From NCBI GenBank assembly GCA_004123355.1, contig SCHM01000003.1, positions 6,591,058 to 6,655,057 of the forward strand: DNA of 64,000 nucleotides, read 5' to 3'. How positions within the stretch are numbered: position 1 is the stretch's first letter; every line of letters begins with the position of its first letter. This DNA is from Amphirosellinia nigrospora. Its lineage: Eukaryota > Ascomycota > Sordariomycetes > Xylariales > Xylariaceae. The notes below the pieces were generated by a model, which saw only the letters and a program-made list of their open reading frames with translations, made no database searches and was not told where the DNA came from. The position numbers were made by a program, and so were the translations under genes. Positions 33,534-47,300 of this stretch are shown here, in pieces.

Positions 33534-36425
33534 TTTGGCGGTGGGTACAAGCGTGCGGCCGAAGTTGAGGGCTGCGGAGTCCGCAAACGGTCAGGATGTA
33601 GCGGGAAGGAATTAACTTGTGACGAAAGTTAGCGAGTCTACTCTTGGATATGTAGGCTGCCACGGGGCATTTGCCATGGGCGGCGTCGGATGCAACCGCA
33701 TATCAAAGTAGCATGGCCGCCGCGTATACCGCATACCACATACCGCATGCCGCATACCTCAACTCCCGGAAACGGGCTTTGCGACCGGTATCCAGCATCG
33801 GCAGAAAGAGGGACGGGTAGGGGAGAGGGAAAAGAGTCTCACCGAGCAGTTGTGTGCATGAGAAAAAGAAATGAGGGCCGCAGATACACCTTTTAGGAAC
33901 GTGGTCAAGCTGACTACTCCCACTGTGTGTCTAAAATGCAAACTTGTGCGACGAACCAGCCCACCCGGTACGCTATGATTGCAGAGCAAAGAAAAAGGAA
34001 ACGGGAGGAGAGGGAGAGGGAAGAGGCTCTCGGAGACAAAGAATCAAGAGAGAAGGAGGTGAAGGAGAAGTCAGACACTGGTATGGCTACCTCTATAGAT
34101 TTCTTAGATTGGTAGCTCAAGGCTAGAAGGTAGCGTGTAGTGTACAGTAGGGCAGAGAAAGCAGGTAGGTGGGCATTTCTACTTGACTTACAATTGAAGT
34201 ACCAACTCCGACCATGGAGCTTCGGCCATTGGCTCCATTGGCTAGTGTGAGACGGAAGCTAACTGCTCAACAGTACAAGTACAAGTTACAAGTATGTATG
34301 TTGGTCGGTTCATAGAAATTCCCCAATGCCTTCGGAGTTCTCTCAGCCATTCGGGCTCACCCTCATCCTTGGATTTCACCGATTCCGCATGGCCCTCTCC
34401 AGTGCCGTGCAGGAGACGGATGCACTTTTGGTATTAGCGTACCATCCGACTTACTGTATTACTCCCTGACCTTATACTTAGCGCGCATAGTCTCCTGCCA
34501 TGACCAGATCGACAGTTGACCACATTTCATATTACGCAACCTGACCAGACTAGACCTCACTACAGTACTATGCGTTCATTCTCATCTATTCAACAAATTG
34601 ATGTTGTAGCTTAGCTTGTGTGCTGTGCCTACCAAGACCGATGCCCGGTCTTCCGCCAGCCAATTCCTGGTTCCTGGGTCCAAGTCCAAAGAAATGAATG
34701 TAACTACACGTCTACCCCTCAATTACCCCTCTATCGTATCGCCTACTGTCACTATCTATCAATGTACCCAGAGGTCAAAAGTATATTACCTACATAGTAT
34801 ACCCGGGAGCTCCGGCCAGCACGGAGCACTGGCAGATGCCGCCATTGTATATGTATTACTCTCGGATGGCACTTGGTTTACGGAGCGGATATCTCTTAAA
34901 ATCCTTCACCAATAGGTAGGTACCCTATGTACAGTAGCCAACCACCTAAGGTAGGGGTAACGCTGCAGGCAGGCAAATGGCACAAGGGGTAGGGGTAGGG
35001 ACAGGGGCATAGTTCTGGCCGGCCGACGCCGATTGGTTCAAGTCCACCCTCCAAATCCATTGCAGTAGAGTAATCACACCACAGTGCTTCGAGAGGATTA
35101 GCATGTCAGCAATTGCCGTCGTGGTGCAGATTACATCATGCTACAGCCTGCTCGCTGAGCGAGTTTCATAAACGAGAGGCTCTTTCAAGTATTAACAGCA
35201 TGGAGGTCTGCGTGCCATTAATTATGCCTTATACATAGCTACCTATTATTCAGATATTGTTGTGTCTAACTAGGTACCTTAACATCGAACATTGAAGCTT
35301 CGGGTCATCCGCCGAAATGGGTAATTCCCGGGCCGTTCAGCCCGCATACAACTGCATGACTTGTGGGCTTTAAAAAACCCACCGCACCTTCAGGTATTTT
35401 TCCTTATGGGTTAGGTATTTTAGGGGATATCTAGATGTAAACATCGGGAATATTCAATGGCATGAGGTAACGTGAAAGGTTTTTAGACGTTGAGTACTAA
35501 GTCTGCCCAAGCTCCGTATTGTGGGCCTGAGCGATGAACCTACTAAACAAGTTTCTTAAGCCTAGATGATTCACCTCAATAAGAGGGCGATGATATTCTT
35601 GAGCGAAGCGACGGCGCGATAACCTAGGCGGATAGACAGGAATAAGCTCTCATCTTGAAGTTTATTATGGCGTCGCCTACGCAAATTGATCATGCAGTCT
35701 TGCAAGATGGACACTTCGCCTAGTCACAGCGTTTCAATTATGCCATTCGTATCTTCACGATCACTAAGGTCATTCTCGATGAATCATATAGTCACTCTGT
35801 GAAGATTTATTTCATATGATTCCAGGCAATGAAAACATATGCACATACTGCACGACATTGGCTACCAGGAACAGGGATCTAGGCACTGATCAGACCGAGA
35901 CAAAGAGACTCTCTGTATATAGTCATGTAGTCACATAGAGCCCACGGATAAGGCTTCATTCACTCTCCGTGCAACAACAGATGTCTACACCCTACCCTAC
36001 GAGGTCCCTGACATTGGCATATATACGCGCCCTCTAATGAGGCTCTCTAGAAGCACGCTTCGGAGAATTTCTCATCTCTCGGCATTTCTAAACGAAGTCG
36101 ACACTGAGAAGAAACCGAAAGCCTATTACCTCGCTTACCATCGCCATCTAATATGCTTAGAGATTCATTGGGGGCGCCATCAGAGTCGTCAAGCGTATAA
36201 CCGATGTCGGCCAGCCTTAACCCTAAGGTGTCGCAAATTACTTCCCCAGGAAGTGCTCATATATTTTGATACGTCATTCAGATGACAGAGCTTTGAAATT
36301 CTACTAGGAACTCTAAAACGATCTTAGAGCCGAAAAGGTATTTATTCTTTATGAAATAACGATGGTACGGGTAGTCAAAATGATGCATATTTCAGTCAAG
36401 GTTCCCATCAACTATTCATCGTCCT
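33534..36425. other. Long intergenic region upstream of MTHFR
   Basis: 2.9 kb. The MTHFR-proximal part holds a 7-bp tandem repeat (33726-33760) and a GA-rich tract at about 33990-34040 that reads as a pyrimidine tract on the MTHFR coding strand, common in fungal promoters. CACCTAAGGTAG lies at 34943-34954. Small frames (for example 34616-34915, 36037-36285) have no domain. No gene supported. Confidence 0.55.
33726..33760. repeat. Five 7-bp units of ATACCGC
   Basis: ATACCGC, ATACCAC, ATACCGC, ATGCCGC, ATACCTC head to tail, about 195-225 bp upstream of the MTHFR start codon. Confidence 0.85.
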
Positions 36426-36850
36426 TCATGCAGCAGTAGCGATTTTCAGCACACCATCCGCAAGTTTATCCTTGACAGTTTTATCCTTCGCACCTTCAGC
36501 GTCGTCGTTCTTTACGTTCTTCTTTAACTGATTGTTGCGTTCCGGGAAGTGCCACTCAGCCGGCCACTGATCTGTGGGCTTCGAGGCATCGGGAGCACCT
36601 CCATGTTAGGTTGTTGGGCCGGCTGGCCCTCTGTGGCTTCTCCTATTTCCCTTCCATTCATACCCTCTTTTTTATGAGAGGTGCCGTCCATTTGGCGTTG
36701 TTTCTCGTTACCCTTGTGCGCTATTGCACAGCACACGCACGGTAGACAGAATACTGCCTTCAGGGGGCCGAAGATTAGGCAATGTGCGTACATCCGTAGA
36801 CAACCATCGGCTGGCATGTCAGGATTGGAGAATTTGTTTGGTGTCGCCAT
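36426..36850 (-). CDS. Small cysteine-rich hypothetical protein
   Basis: About 140 residues, not recognised. From the ATG at 36850: a polar start, then a short hydrophobic Cys-rich segment (LIFGPLKAVFCLPCVCCAIA, about residues 26-45), then a polar Lys/Gln-rich part. After a one-base loss at about 36603-36606 (GGG to GG on the coding strand) it continues as GGAPDASKPTDQWPAEWHFP and ends in a Lys/Asp-rich tail. The Cys-Pro-Cys-x-Cys-Cys segment could be a palmitoylated membrane-association site (inference). No signal peptide. Confidence 0.6.
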
Positions 36851-37831
36851 CTATAATCTCGTTGCTTGAGCGTATCACACAACGCCCGAATCTGCACATC
36901 ACACGGAAAACTCTGTGTGTATTCCAGATCAGCCCTTGAAGGGAGCTTCTGCAACCATTCAGACCTACCTGAAGTATAATTTGCCTGCTGGAGGACGAAA
37001 CAGATAGCCGAGTCTGGTAATTAGTAGACGCGCTCGTGGTCTTGTGAAGGGCCCTTTAAGATGAGAGGTATGGATTTCTCATTATTGACTCGTAGCCTGA
37101 ACAAGCAATTATACTATGATAGAAAAGCTTCATGTCGCACAGCATGAGCTTGACGTAGCTACATTTCGACGTAAATGGCGAAGTGCAGTTAAGTATTATC
37201 CGCTACGCCTCGCTCGTACAGATGGGTGCATTTCTCCTCATCTTTATCGATGGCAAAAAGAGTGATCGTCCCCTTTTCGTCCTTTTCAGGGAATATGATG
37301 CGATTTCTCGCTGTGTTGAATAATAGGTTGCAGCAGGTAATTAGGAGACGAGGGCCAACGCCAAGGTTGGAGAGCATGTGGCAAGATGATGGGTTTGGTT
37401 TTCCTGCCAAATAAATATATTGGCTATCCAAAGAGAGAAAATATCGAAAATCGGTGACAGCAAGAGTTATGGAAAAAAAGTCTGGTGAATTGAAAATATT
37501 GATCTCGATACTTTTCTCCTATTCCCTTTTTGGGATCTCTTAAATTTCTTTTGGACTGAGGCTTCAGAATGGTGATTTGGGTTTGCTGTTATTATATAAA
37601 TGAGGTGCGTCATGATCAAGTAAAACGGTATTGTCCGTGATACAAGCCGGTACGAGATTCCTATCATCTACAGCCCCCTCAGAATGGGACTCGAAACGAA
37701 GACTCCGATCATTCGGGAAATGGAGCACACGCCAATTGAGGGAACCATTAACTACAATTGAGTTGGGAACTTCCACATGATTGTAGCTTTTTTTAAGATA
37801 TAAAAAGAGCCGCGAAGCTACGATTTAGCTT
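36851..37831. other. Intergenic downstream of bZIP gene
   Basis: Two minus-strand frames (37564-37776, 70 residues; 37189-37431, 80 residues) are present but have no domain, no shared splice sites that join them and no clear coding signature, so I do not call a gene. Confidence 0.5.
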
Positions 37832-39406
37832 TCAGAGTTGGAGCTCCCTTAACCTCCGCCAGTAATTACTTTGGTTCATGACCTGCCTGTCGAAAACAAA
37901 CCACCATCGCTCGAAAAGCACCTGTATATAACACTGGGGTCAATGATTTTCACTTATAGTAAGAATGATTGAGGCTTGGTTAAGACAATTCGTTGTTTCC
38001 GGTACATGTTAGGGGGGTTGAAGACTTTAACGACTTACCTGCCCTACTTCCCACGCGGTCGGCTCGCAGGGGTCGTCACCCCAGATGCGAATACCTTCAC
38101 AACCATCCTCAAGGTCGTAAGCTAGTTGGGCCATTGCCACTTTAACATCCAGTTAGCTATTGCTTGCTTAAACGTGATTTGTAAACGTCCCAAGAGTGTA
38201 TACATGACTTGTTAGATGATGGGAGCTCTTGCAGGACCTTTTACTTCTCTAATAGACTTCATAAGAAACTAGAGATCCCCGTCACTACTTACAAGGACCG
38301 GCGGCAGCTGGTGGACGGGCGTCGTCCGGTAAGTCGAGGAGCATGATGACTGCAGCGCTCGGTGTCAGATATTTATATTTTGAGTGTGATTTATTAGGGT
38401 TTTAGAAGTTTAGGCATTGTCTTGCCCCAAAAATGAAAAATTATGTTTCGAAATTTCCTGAAATTATGAAGAAAAGGGGCTCAAGTTCCTTACTGCGATC
38501 CCGAACATTAGGCCATGGCAGCAAGTCGATGACAGGATGATGTGGTGTAGTTGACTGCGCCAATGTTGGTCGCCACACTGGGGGTAACTCTTGAGTAGTT
38601 AGTGCCGTATGCGTCCCATCGTTGAAGGGCGAATTGGCAGTGAGCTGCATATTGTCGTCGTGTTACAGCGCAGCCGTAGAGCGACGCGAAGAAGCCCTCT
38701 CAAGATAGCCAATTCGTGAAGTGGGAGATAATAGGAATCAGGAAATGAGTTGGTTGTAATCTCAGAGTTGTCGGATGCTGAGGGAGTGGTGGACAAGGAG
38801 TTAAGAAAACTGCTCGGATCCAAGGTATCGAGGAAGTCAAGCGCAGTGACTTTTCCGCCTGTTGCCGATGTTCCAAGTTGTAGAGCCGACGAGCTCGACT
38901 CGTCGATGTTGGGACAAGACTCTTCCACTCCTAGGAGAAGAGGGGTGTCTGATACCTCAAATGATGTGGTAGGCCATCCTGTCCGTGGAGCCACATCGCT
39001 GTCAAAGCCGAGACTTGCGGATACAGGATCAGGTGACAGAAGGTTTGGATATGCTGAAAACGATAGTTCATCCTCTAAAACAGGGGTTTCAGATACCGAA
39101 GCATCCAGCCCTATGGGAGAACCAGGCCCATTTCCCCGATTATTATTAGATTGGGGACGTGAGGGAGCATTTTCAGCCCTACCACGGCTTTTTCCTTGCC
39201 GTTTACGCTCGCCTAAAATATAGTTAGAGGTTTCTCAAATGATAAAGCCTCGGGTGCTCACGATATCGGCGCTGTGCCAAGACATTCAGGACCCGTTTAC
39301 GTTCAGTGGCATCATCATTGATATTGGGGACATCAAGTGTAGGTGGTTCCTTGTGAATTCGTTGCCTAGTCTTCGGTTTCTGATAATTGATATCTGAAGT
39401 GGACAT
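37832..39406 (-). CDS. bZIP transcription factor with C-terminal DUF3425
   Basis: Fungal AP1-like bZIP of the DUF3425 group, usually about 300-450 residues. The basic region is RKRVLNVLAQRRYR then ERKRQGKSRGRAE across a 53-nt intron (about 39213-39265) that closes in frame. The middle is Ser/Pro-rich with an acidic patch. The DUF3425 region has VIDLLPWPNVRDR, then IIMLLDLPDDARPP, LAYDLEDGCEGIRIWGDDP, EPTAWEVGQ and FERWWFVFDRQVMNQSNYWR, each separated by a recognisable intron, ending at the stop at 37832-37834. One frame change near 38655-38662, just before MQLTANSPFNDG, is probably a missing base. Confidence 0.85.
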
Positions 39407-40781
39407 AGCAATAGCAGCTGCTTGGCAAATCGGTATACAGAATATTAGACCCAGTTCAACGTTACTCGATCAACCCGAATTTATCGTAATGGTTAACCGT
39501 TATTTCTAAGTAGGATATAGAATGGTGTGAAGGAGCTCCTCTACAAAAGACATCTTATTCATATATGTAGTTACTTGAACGCTAAAATAGGATAGCATAA
39601 CGCCTTGGCATAACGCGTTGGGTGGGGAGGAGTCTACCACCAAAGCTCGAATAAGGATACCTGACGCTGACGTACACAGTAACAACACTATATTACACTG
39701 TACTATCGAGGGTTTAATGGAGGCTATACTGTTAGCCCCTCTCACTTGAGAAGTTGCTTAAGTGACATGTTTGGTCCTAATGCGAAATATTTTGATGTTC
39801 CAGTGATAGTTGTCGATTATTCACACTCTGAAATGTATCACATATGGGTTAAATCATATAGCACCACTTCCTGGGTTGAGTTTGAGATAGTTCCTAATAA
39901 CATCGTTTTGGTCCTGGGGGAACGAAGCTAACGACTCTTGTTGTTGAAATAAACCAAACAACTCGAAGGGAAAGTTTCATCGCAACGGAAATTCGGCGAT
40001 TTAGAAGGAGTTTTTAATGATTTAGAAATACGGGGTGATCTAGACCACCACGTTCTGATATATAAGGGAAGCCACAATGTTTCACGGTCACATAAGGTGG
40101 CCGCAACTTGCATATGCATTCCCATCCTGCTACCTAAGCAATGGCCTACTCTATGAACCAAATTAGACAAGAGTTAGTAGGTTACTCTGTTCCTCAGAAC
40201 GTCGAGTAATACCACCTACTGATATTGGATCTTCTAGCTGCGGGGCTGTCTTGTTGACCTTAGTGGCTGCAATGGACCAAATCCTCGGTAATAGCGTACC
40301 AAGAGGAATAAAAAGGCTGGCCTTGGCACCTTAGGGCGAAAATCATAGGCACACAACTGAAACAGAGAGCTGCATCCTCCTGGCATAGGGTCAGGATTAT
40401 GATCTCGCAACTTCCCTTGCCGATGTTATGGTAGCAGGGGGCACAGATCCCTGTTATACAGACATTTATGCCTGCCATGCCTCAAACAAACTATATGCAG
40501 GCAAACACTGTCTCGTCTATCTTAGTATGTAGACTCAAAGTCCTAGACTTTGTCAACGAAGTGTTGATATTTATACTCTCTATTCAGCGTCGGCCTCCCT
40601 CAATAAGACGATCTGCATTCAGCCTTTACATCTTAAATCATGGTATTATTATTATAATAGTAAAGTCGAAGTCGGGATACTGTGCTTGCGATTCGAAATC
40701 CTATATAGCACCCGCACCGCACTTACACTCGCGTGGCTGGCTTAGAAAGAATCCTCTCACGTTCAATTCCTAAATCTGCCT
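39407..40781. other. Intergenic, between divergent bZIP and membrane-protein genes
   Basis: 1.4 kb, AT-rich. Small frames on both strands (39746-39931 plus, 40260-40478 minus) have no recognisable domain. No gene. Confidence 0.55.
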
Positions 40782-41771
40782 ATGGCTCAAAAAGTGAGTT
40801 TAAGTTTCTTCTATTGTAGTTGTATAGCCTGTTACCTTATTAATACTTCCATAGTGGCACGATGCCCCAGAGGTGGCCCCTCAACCCAGCTTGCCCGAGG
40901 TATACTTCCCGAGGCCTGCAGCATTCGCCCCGTATCGCAGAGAAAACTTCGCGTCGATACAACTCAAGCCAGTCAATCCATTCGACCACAGGACAGAATC
41001 CATAGACACACCAATAAATTCGTATGCGAGCCCTGTTAAGTCAATCCCAAACTATGACCAATCGCCACAAGACACCTTGCCACCAAGAGAACAACTGAGG
41101 CAAACATCAAGGCGATTTTGCGGATATCCAGTACTAGTACTTGCTCTATCGGCGATTATCTTACTGCTTTCCATTGTCGTGATAGGGCTAGCAGTTGGGA
41201 CTGGGGTTCAAACAAGCAGAGCCAGGGATGCGGAATCGAAATTGGCGGCCTCTCGTAGCAACATAGACCTGGGATGTTCCGCAAACCCAGGTTCAGTTAC
41301 TGGAACTCGATATACTTCCGCTTGTAAGTTCAGAGTAACAAGAGACACTACCGTGAGAGCGGGCTAATGCGATCAAAAGTTTTCGGCAGACCAACTTTTA
41401 AGATCTTCTGTGCAAATGACGCGCCAAACCCTCCTCTCCAATCATTTTTCGTCGGCAATTTCGCCGACTGCATCGATGTGAGTAACTTCTCGGAGCTGTT
41501 TTCTCCCTGCCTTCTGACTCAGAGTGCGCTCTAGGCCTGCGCTTCATATTCGGCTTACACGTCTGGCAACTTCCCTGGCGTTTCGAGTTCCCGGAATTTT
41601 ACCTGCTCTGCTGTTAGCTTTATCCCAGATTGGACGAACCGGACCGAGGCGCTCAAGGTGAATGCGCCTGGGAATTGTTATTTGAAACCCGGACCGCAGA
41701 ACCCATCCGCCTTCACACAACCTAATGCAAATGGGCCAGCAGTCAATGCTGCAATTCTACTGAGTCCCTAA
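40782..41771 (+). CDS. Single-pass membrane protein with PAN/Apple-like Cys-rich extracellular domain
   Basis: Exon 1 (40782-40793) encodes only MAQK; the intron 40794-40854 joins it to WHDAPEVAPQPSLPEVY. A cytosolic Pro-rich region is followed by one strong transmembrane helix (VLVLALSAIILLLSIVVIGL, about residues 105-125). The extracellular part has Cys residues in GCSANPG, FCANDAPNPPL, NFADCID, ACASYSAYTSGNF, FTCSAVSFIPDW and GNCYLKPGPQNPSAF, an arrangement seen in fungal PAN/Apple-like modules that may bind carbohydrate or protein. An intron lies near 41479-41532 (CID to ACAS). The frame changes near 41355-41395: either one base is lost, or a 37-nt intron there is followed by one extra T. 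Confidence 0.7.
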
Positions 41772-44354
41772 GACATTTTACATTGCCAGAAGTTGAGTTA
41801 CAATGCATTCGATGGACACTATCGGGAACAGTACGGGAACGCATTAAATTGATACCATTTGAGGAGTTTAGCATGGGCTGGAGAGCGTCAATGTGATTAT
41901 TGATCGATTGTTGTACGTGTAAATCTAGGAAGCTAGTATATAGGCATTGGCTACGGGAAGAGCAGTTGAGATAAGCTCGAAACAATAATATTGCTATTAA
42001 TTCATCTGCTTTTCGCGTATTGTTGGGACGTGAAGCCATTGCCATTGACCAAGAGTCGCTGTCGCTTATGGAGGAATTCAAGGTGCCACACATTCACACG
42101 TCGGTCATATCGTTACGGATCTAGTCTTGGTCGGTTACACTGCCATGCCAAAGGTCACAAGCAATTAACGTGGTTGTTGGGATGATAATCGAGAGAGCAG
42201 TTCAGGCTCGAAGGATTCGTGTCACAAACTGCAGTCTCTCTTTGCGCCGGTCCCGAACTCAAGTCTAGAAACTGGTGGCAGCACAGCTGATTGGCTAAGA
42301 TTTTCATGTTAGGTCGATGGATTCGTCGGATCCTGGTCTACCTGCACGTGTTGTACCCCTGTTAGTCCCTATTCGGATCACTGAAACTCAAGAACCTTTC
42401 CCTTAAACGCTGCAATACAGCTCGACAGGCCAGAAAGCATGTAATTTACATCTACAACACATCTATACTCAGCCCTGTAGCGAGACATGCCGAAACACCT
42501 TCCGGTCGCCAGCAGAGGGGCAGTTTGTTACGCTTCGGAGCCGAGCTTGGACGCTGGGTTGTTACTTGTTTTGCGTATTCCAGGCTGGATTACACGGCGC
42601 ACGAAAAAGACCCAGAGCAGTCCGAGTCTAATGATAGAAGGCAAGTCGTAACACTAGCTATAAGATGGGTTGTAGATGAAAGCTACAACATGGCATTTGA
42701 TACGCTCCGCCCATTTGGGTCTGTTATTAGACGATACAGTACAAGTATTTCGTAGATAATTAAATGGCGCACAATTGCTTGATCCCCCTTCATCAAATGT
42801 TGGCTTTAGCACCTCGCTGATCTATTATTTTCGGTTGAGGTGTAATAGCATACATAGCGAATGCAGCGTTTCGCAGCCTACAAGTTGTCTATTTGAGTAG
42901 GTAGTTTTGGCGATTTGCAATATAACGGCTCCGAGATAACGACTTATCTTACATAATACATAATCAGGGGTTTCCGGTTACAGTTGAAGATAGCAAGTCA
43001 GGGCCGCTTATAACACGTTCATTAGGTTTCTGATAATCCATGGTTTCCATTCTGGGCTGTGTTGGTCATAAGGGGCCGAGTCTTCGGATCTGCAACCCCG
43101 CGCTTCAAATACTCAGGGGAATAGTCTCTAATTGGCTACGGCCCTGGAAGCCGCCATGTCGAAGCCGCTTTCCTCGGCGCCGGACGAGGAGACTAAGCTC
43201 CGTCCGACAAGTCCGGGCCCATTGACCGTGTAGCAAGGTAGAGGCATCTGTTTCCAGGGACACCGGTTCCGGCTTGACGATGACTAACTCACAACCTAAA
43301 ACTATTCGATCATACCTGTACGGGAGAAAAAGTATCCAATTGCGGGTAAATTTGGCTTGATCTACTCTCCCTCAGGCCAATAATAAGAGAGGCTGTAAGA
43401 CGCGTACGTGGATGTAGCAACATTCGATGGGCGATACTGCAGGTGAGTACTTAGTCATAGTCCCCACCGCTGATGGTTGGAGATCTGTTCTCTCTTGGGG
43501 CCCCTGACCCCACCCGGTGAGGCCGTGGTCAACAACCGGTCATATTTATCATTACAGTATTTATTATGAAAGAGCGCCGCCGGTTTGCTCTAAGTCTCCG
43601 AAGAGAACGGGGTGGCTCGTCTGGCTCCGAGCTACGGCCGTCACTAATGTGACTTTGATAGATCCTTATCAGATGCTAACAGAGCAGCGGCTATTATAGG
43701 CTCGAAATTGTCAATGGTTGCTAAAGACGCAACTAGGCGTCTTGGCACGCTATTGCACTATTGTCAACGACTCGGCGCCCTGCATGTCAATTCAAGGGCA
43801 TGGCTCCACAACTGCTCATACCCCATCAGGACCCCCATGATGATGACGGTCTTTCGCGGCGCACGTCTTATTGCCGGAAACTGGCTGTGAGATGAGAGAC
43901 TATGACTCTTCGCGAACAACCAGTCAGTCAGTCTGGAGCGGAGACCGGCATAGAGCCCATGAAGACTTGTCTAGCCTAGTCAACGAACCCAGTTATACTG
44001 ATAACATGTGAGGGCACTGACCGCTACTAGTTTCCCGTTCCAGTTGTCTTGCGTATCTCTGGATGATCTAGTTGAGAGGTTCGTGGTTCGCGGTTGATCT
44101 CTGGCGTCTTAAAAGCGAAACAAGCCCAGCCCAGCCCACTTGTATCAGTTCGTCCTCTCTGCTTTCCAGCTTATTACTTATAATACCTTCCCGTTGTCGT
44201 CGGCCTCGTCCGATCGCGTCCCGATCCTGATCCTGTAATAGCCGGCGTCCCCACAGACACGCCCTGCCTGTTCATTTTTGACCCGTGCTTGCTTAACTAG
44301 CACGTGCCTCTAATAAGGCGTCCTCCCTTGCCCACAAGTTCTTGTGCCCTTTGA
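41772..44354. other. Long upstream region of the homeobox/C2H2 gene
   Basis: 2.6 kb without a domain-bearing frame. Long leaders are common for developmental regulators in filamentous fungi. No repeat recognised; the last 300 bp are pyrimidine-rich. Confidence 0.5.
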
Positions 44355-47300
44355 ATGACAACAATCCCCGAGGATCTCAACGAGGACTTTGATGTAATGG
44401 ATTTCGTAAACTGGGACGCTGCAGCCTCGAGCACAGGCTTTGACTTGCCGGCTACCTCCGAGGGCGCAGAGAATCTTCCTGATGTCGCCCCGGCTCCGGC
44501 CTCAGGCTTATCAGAGGATCCAAGCATGGACCTCGTCTTCGGTGATGTCGACGGAGATGATTGGTCCTACTGGGCACTTCAACATTACGAGTCCACCCAG
44601 CTGCAACAGGACGTTGATATCCCGACCTACCCCGACCTAGACACTGAGGAGATAGCACCGGGGACGTTACAGTTCTCTTGGGAAACACCAGAAGCCCCTT
44701 GTGCCAATTGTTCTCGATGGGCTTATCAATGTAAGAGGATCAGGGAAGGTAAATATAGGGGTTATTGCACAAGCTGTGTAGCACTCCGACGAGCTTGTAG
44801 CTTTTGGGCCTTCGATCAACAAACGTACATCAGACGGCGGCGCCACCTTTCCTGCCAATCCCTGGCCCGTCATGGGCGATAGGCCGGAGACCTCAATTGT
44901 CCATGAAGATGAGTTAGCGGCCATTATTACTTCGGAGCCTGCAGTGCCACCAGTCATGGCCGTCGCTGGAGTGGCACTGTCGTCGCCACGTCCCCAACAC
45001 CCGCCAAAAATTGGTGCTCGGTTCTCCCGTGAATCCGTCAAAGTGCTCAAGAACTGGGTTGTAACGCATAGCCATCATCCATATCCAACAGACGAGGAAA
45101 GGGAAAGTCTACAAAAGATCACTGGACTGAACAAGACTCAGATCACCAATTGGTTAGCCAACGCTCGGCGCCGGGGAAAGATCCAGCCCACCCGAGCAAC
45201 ATCACCACATATTGGCCGAGGATATGCACAGGCGCTAGACATTCCCCAGCGAAGGGGTACACTCGGCATGTTCGAAGGCATGAACCCCTTACAGCGTTGG
45301 GAGAACTCTCCGCCTGAAAACGAACCTGCTTCGGTCACTGCTATCGCTCGTGCCGTATCGGCTTCCGGCTCGTACTCGGCAACATCGGGTTCCGGCCGCA
45401 CCAGTCCCAATGTATGGAATCTCTCTGATGACGGGTCTAGTAGATCACTCTGCAACCAGTCATCGGCTAGCAGTTTGGGAACTTCGCATTCCAGTGGTGG
45501 TTCCTTTGCATCGGCCTTTTCTGGCCAGTCCCGTGGCTCATCCATTCCATCATTTGTTCGAAGCAACCGTGGCCGGCGGAGGCGGAGGCGTGCGCCACCA
45601 AAGCGTGCTGATGAGCAGCTGAGCCAACCGCTCAAGACTTTCCAGTGCACTTTCTGTACCGAAACTTTTAGGACAAAACACGATTGGCAACGCCATGAGA
45701 AGTCGCTACATCTATCTCTTGAACGGTGGATTTGCTCCCCTGACGGCCCTCGAGCTGTTAACCCTGACAATGGACAAACAAGTTGTTCTTTTTGCGGCGA
45801 AGCAAATCCAGACGACGCACATGTCGAGTCGCATAATTTCTCTAGTTGTACTGAAAGGACCCCGGAGGAACGGACATTCTACCGGAAGGATCACTTACGA
45901 CAGCATCTACGGCTCGTGCACAATGTTAAATTCCTTCCGTGGACAATGGACAAGTGGCGAGTGACATCCCCAGCGATCCGATCACGATGTGGTTTTTGTG
46001 GTGTCGTCCTTGATAGCTGGTCGGTTCGAGTCGACCATCTTGCCGAACACTTTAAGACTGGTAACACCATGGCTGACTGGAAGGGTGACTGGGGTTTTGA
46101 TGCACCCGTTCTCGAATTGGTCGAGAACTCTATCCCTCCTTGTAGGTCAAGCTTAAGAATCCCTCTACGTATAGGTCATCTAACTTGTATATAGACTTAA
46201 TTCACGACGAGAGGCAATCGCCTCTACCTTTCGAAGCTAGCCAACCATCACCCGGTACTCCGACTAATGCATACGAACTCCTGAAAATGGAACTACAATG
46301 GTGGATCACAAACAAAACGGAGGAGCTTGGTATTTCTCCCAGTGATTTTGAAATCCAACAAGAGGCTTGCCGCATTGTCTACGGCGCCGAGGTCGCGTTG
46401 AGAGGCCTCGGGATATGTTCCTCTTCATGGCTTTGTGATTTGGTCCTGTCATCCGAAGAGGCGAAACGCCAAGCCGCCTTTCGTCCGCGATCACCTGGTT
46501 CTAGTTGCTTATCCGCTCTTCGTATCAACGGGAAATCTGACATCTTCGAGAATTGTGAATTCGAGAAAGAGCTGCAAGATTATGTCCAGGCGAAGTTGTT
46601 ATTAGGGTTAACTGCCATGGATCATGAGCTTCAGTATGAAGCTTGCCGTATCCTGGGGAGAATGGAGGAAAGGTCGAGTAACCCATCCGAGACGCTTGCA
46701 AACTGGTTCGTTCGCATGATCAACACTACATCGTCTTGGCTTGAAGATTTTCGACAACGGGCGCATCTTCCCCGGAGTGAGGATGTTGGTGACGCCTATA
46801 AGCGGTCAACCGACCCGAAAACCATCGATTCCACTATTCACAACTACAGCCGCTTAGAAGCCGAGCTTGGAGAATACCTTCAACTTCAAAGAGCTTTCGG
46901 TAACCAGCCCACAGATGCCGACTTGCAACGTCAAGCGCGAATTATTGTTTACGAGGTTGATGACGAGTGGAATCAGACCGCAGCCGACGACAGAGAATGG
47001 CTTGAGCACTTTAGGGAGAGACATCCCCAAAGTCGTCTCACACGAGCCCAATGTCAGGAGCGTCACTGTCAAGTGGGAAACAACAAACTTCTACTATGAA
47101 TTCCCCGCCATTGGATTCATTCCACACAGCGCCTCTGCCTGGCAAGTCGCCCCAGACAAACAAAGGCCAGTCGCCAGGCGGATCCAGTACAAGCTCAATC
47201 AAACCTGGTGCACGATTCCTGAACGATGCAAATTGTTTTCGCCGCTTGGCGAGAGACCTTGCTCGCTTCGTAACAGCAACCACGTCTGCCAACAACCCGA

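Noticed and set aside
37189-37776. Two minus-strand frames after the bZIP gene as a separate gene
   Set aside because: The bZIP already ends at 37832 with its complete DUF3425 domain, and I cannot join the two frames through plausible splice sites.
42525-43890. Plus-strand small frames upstream of the homeobox gene
   Set aside because: Short, domainless and without splice signals linking them.
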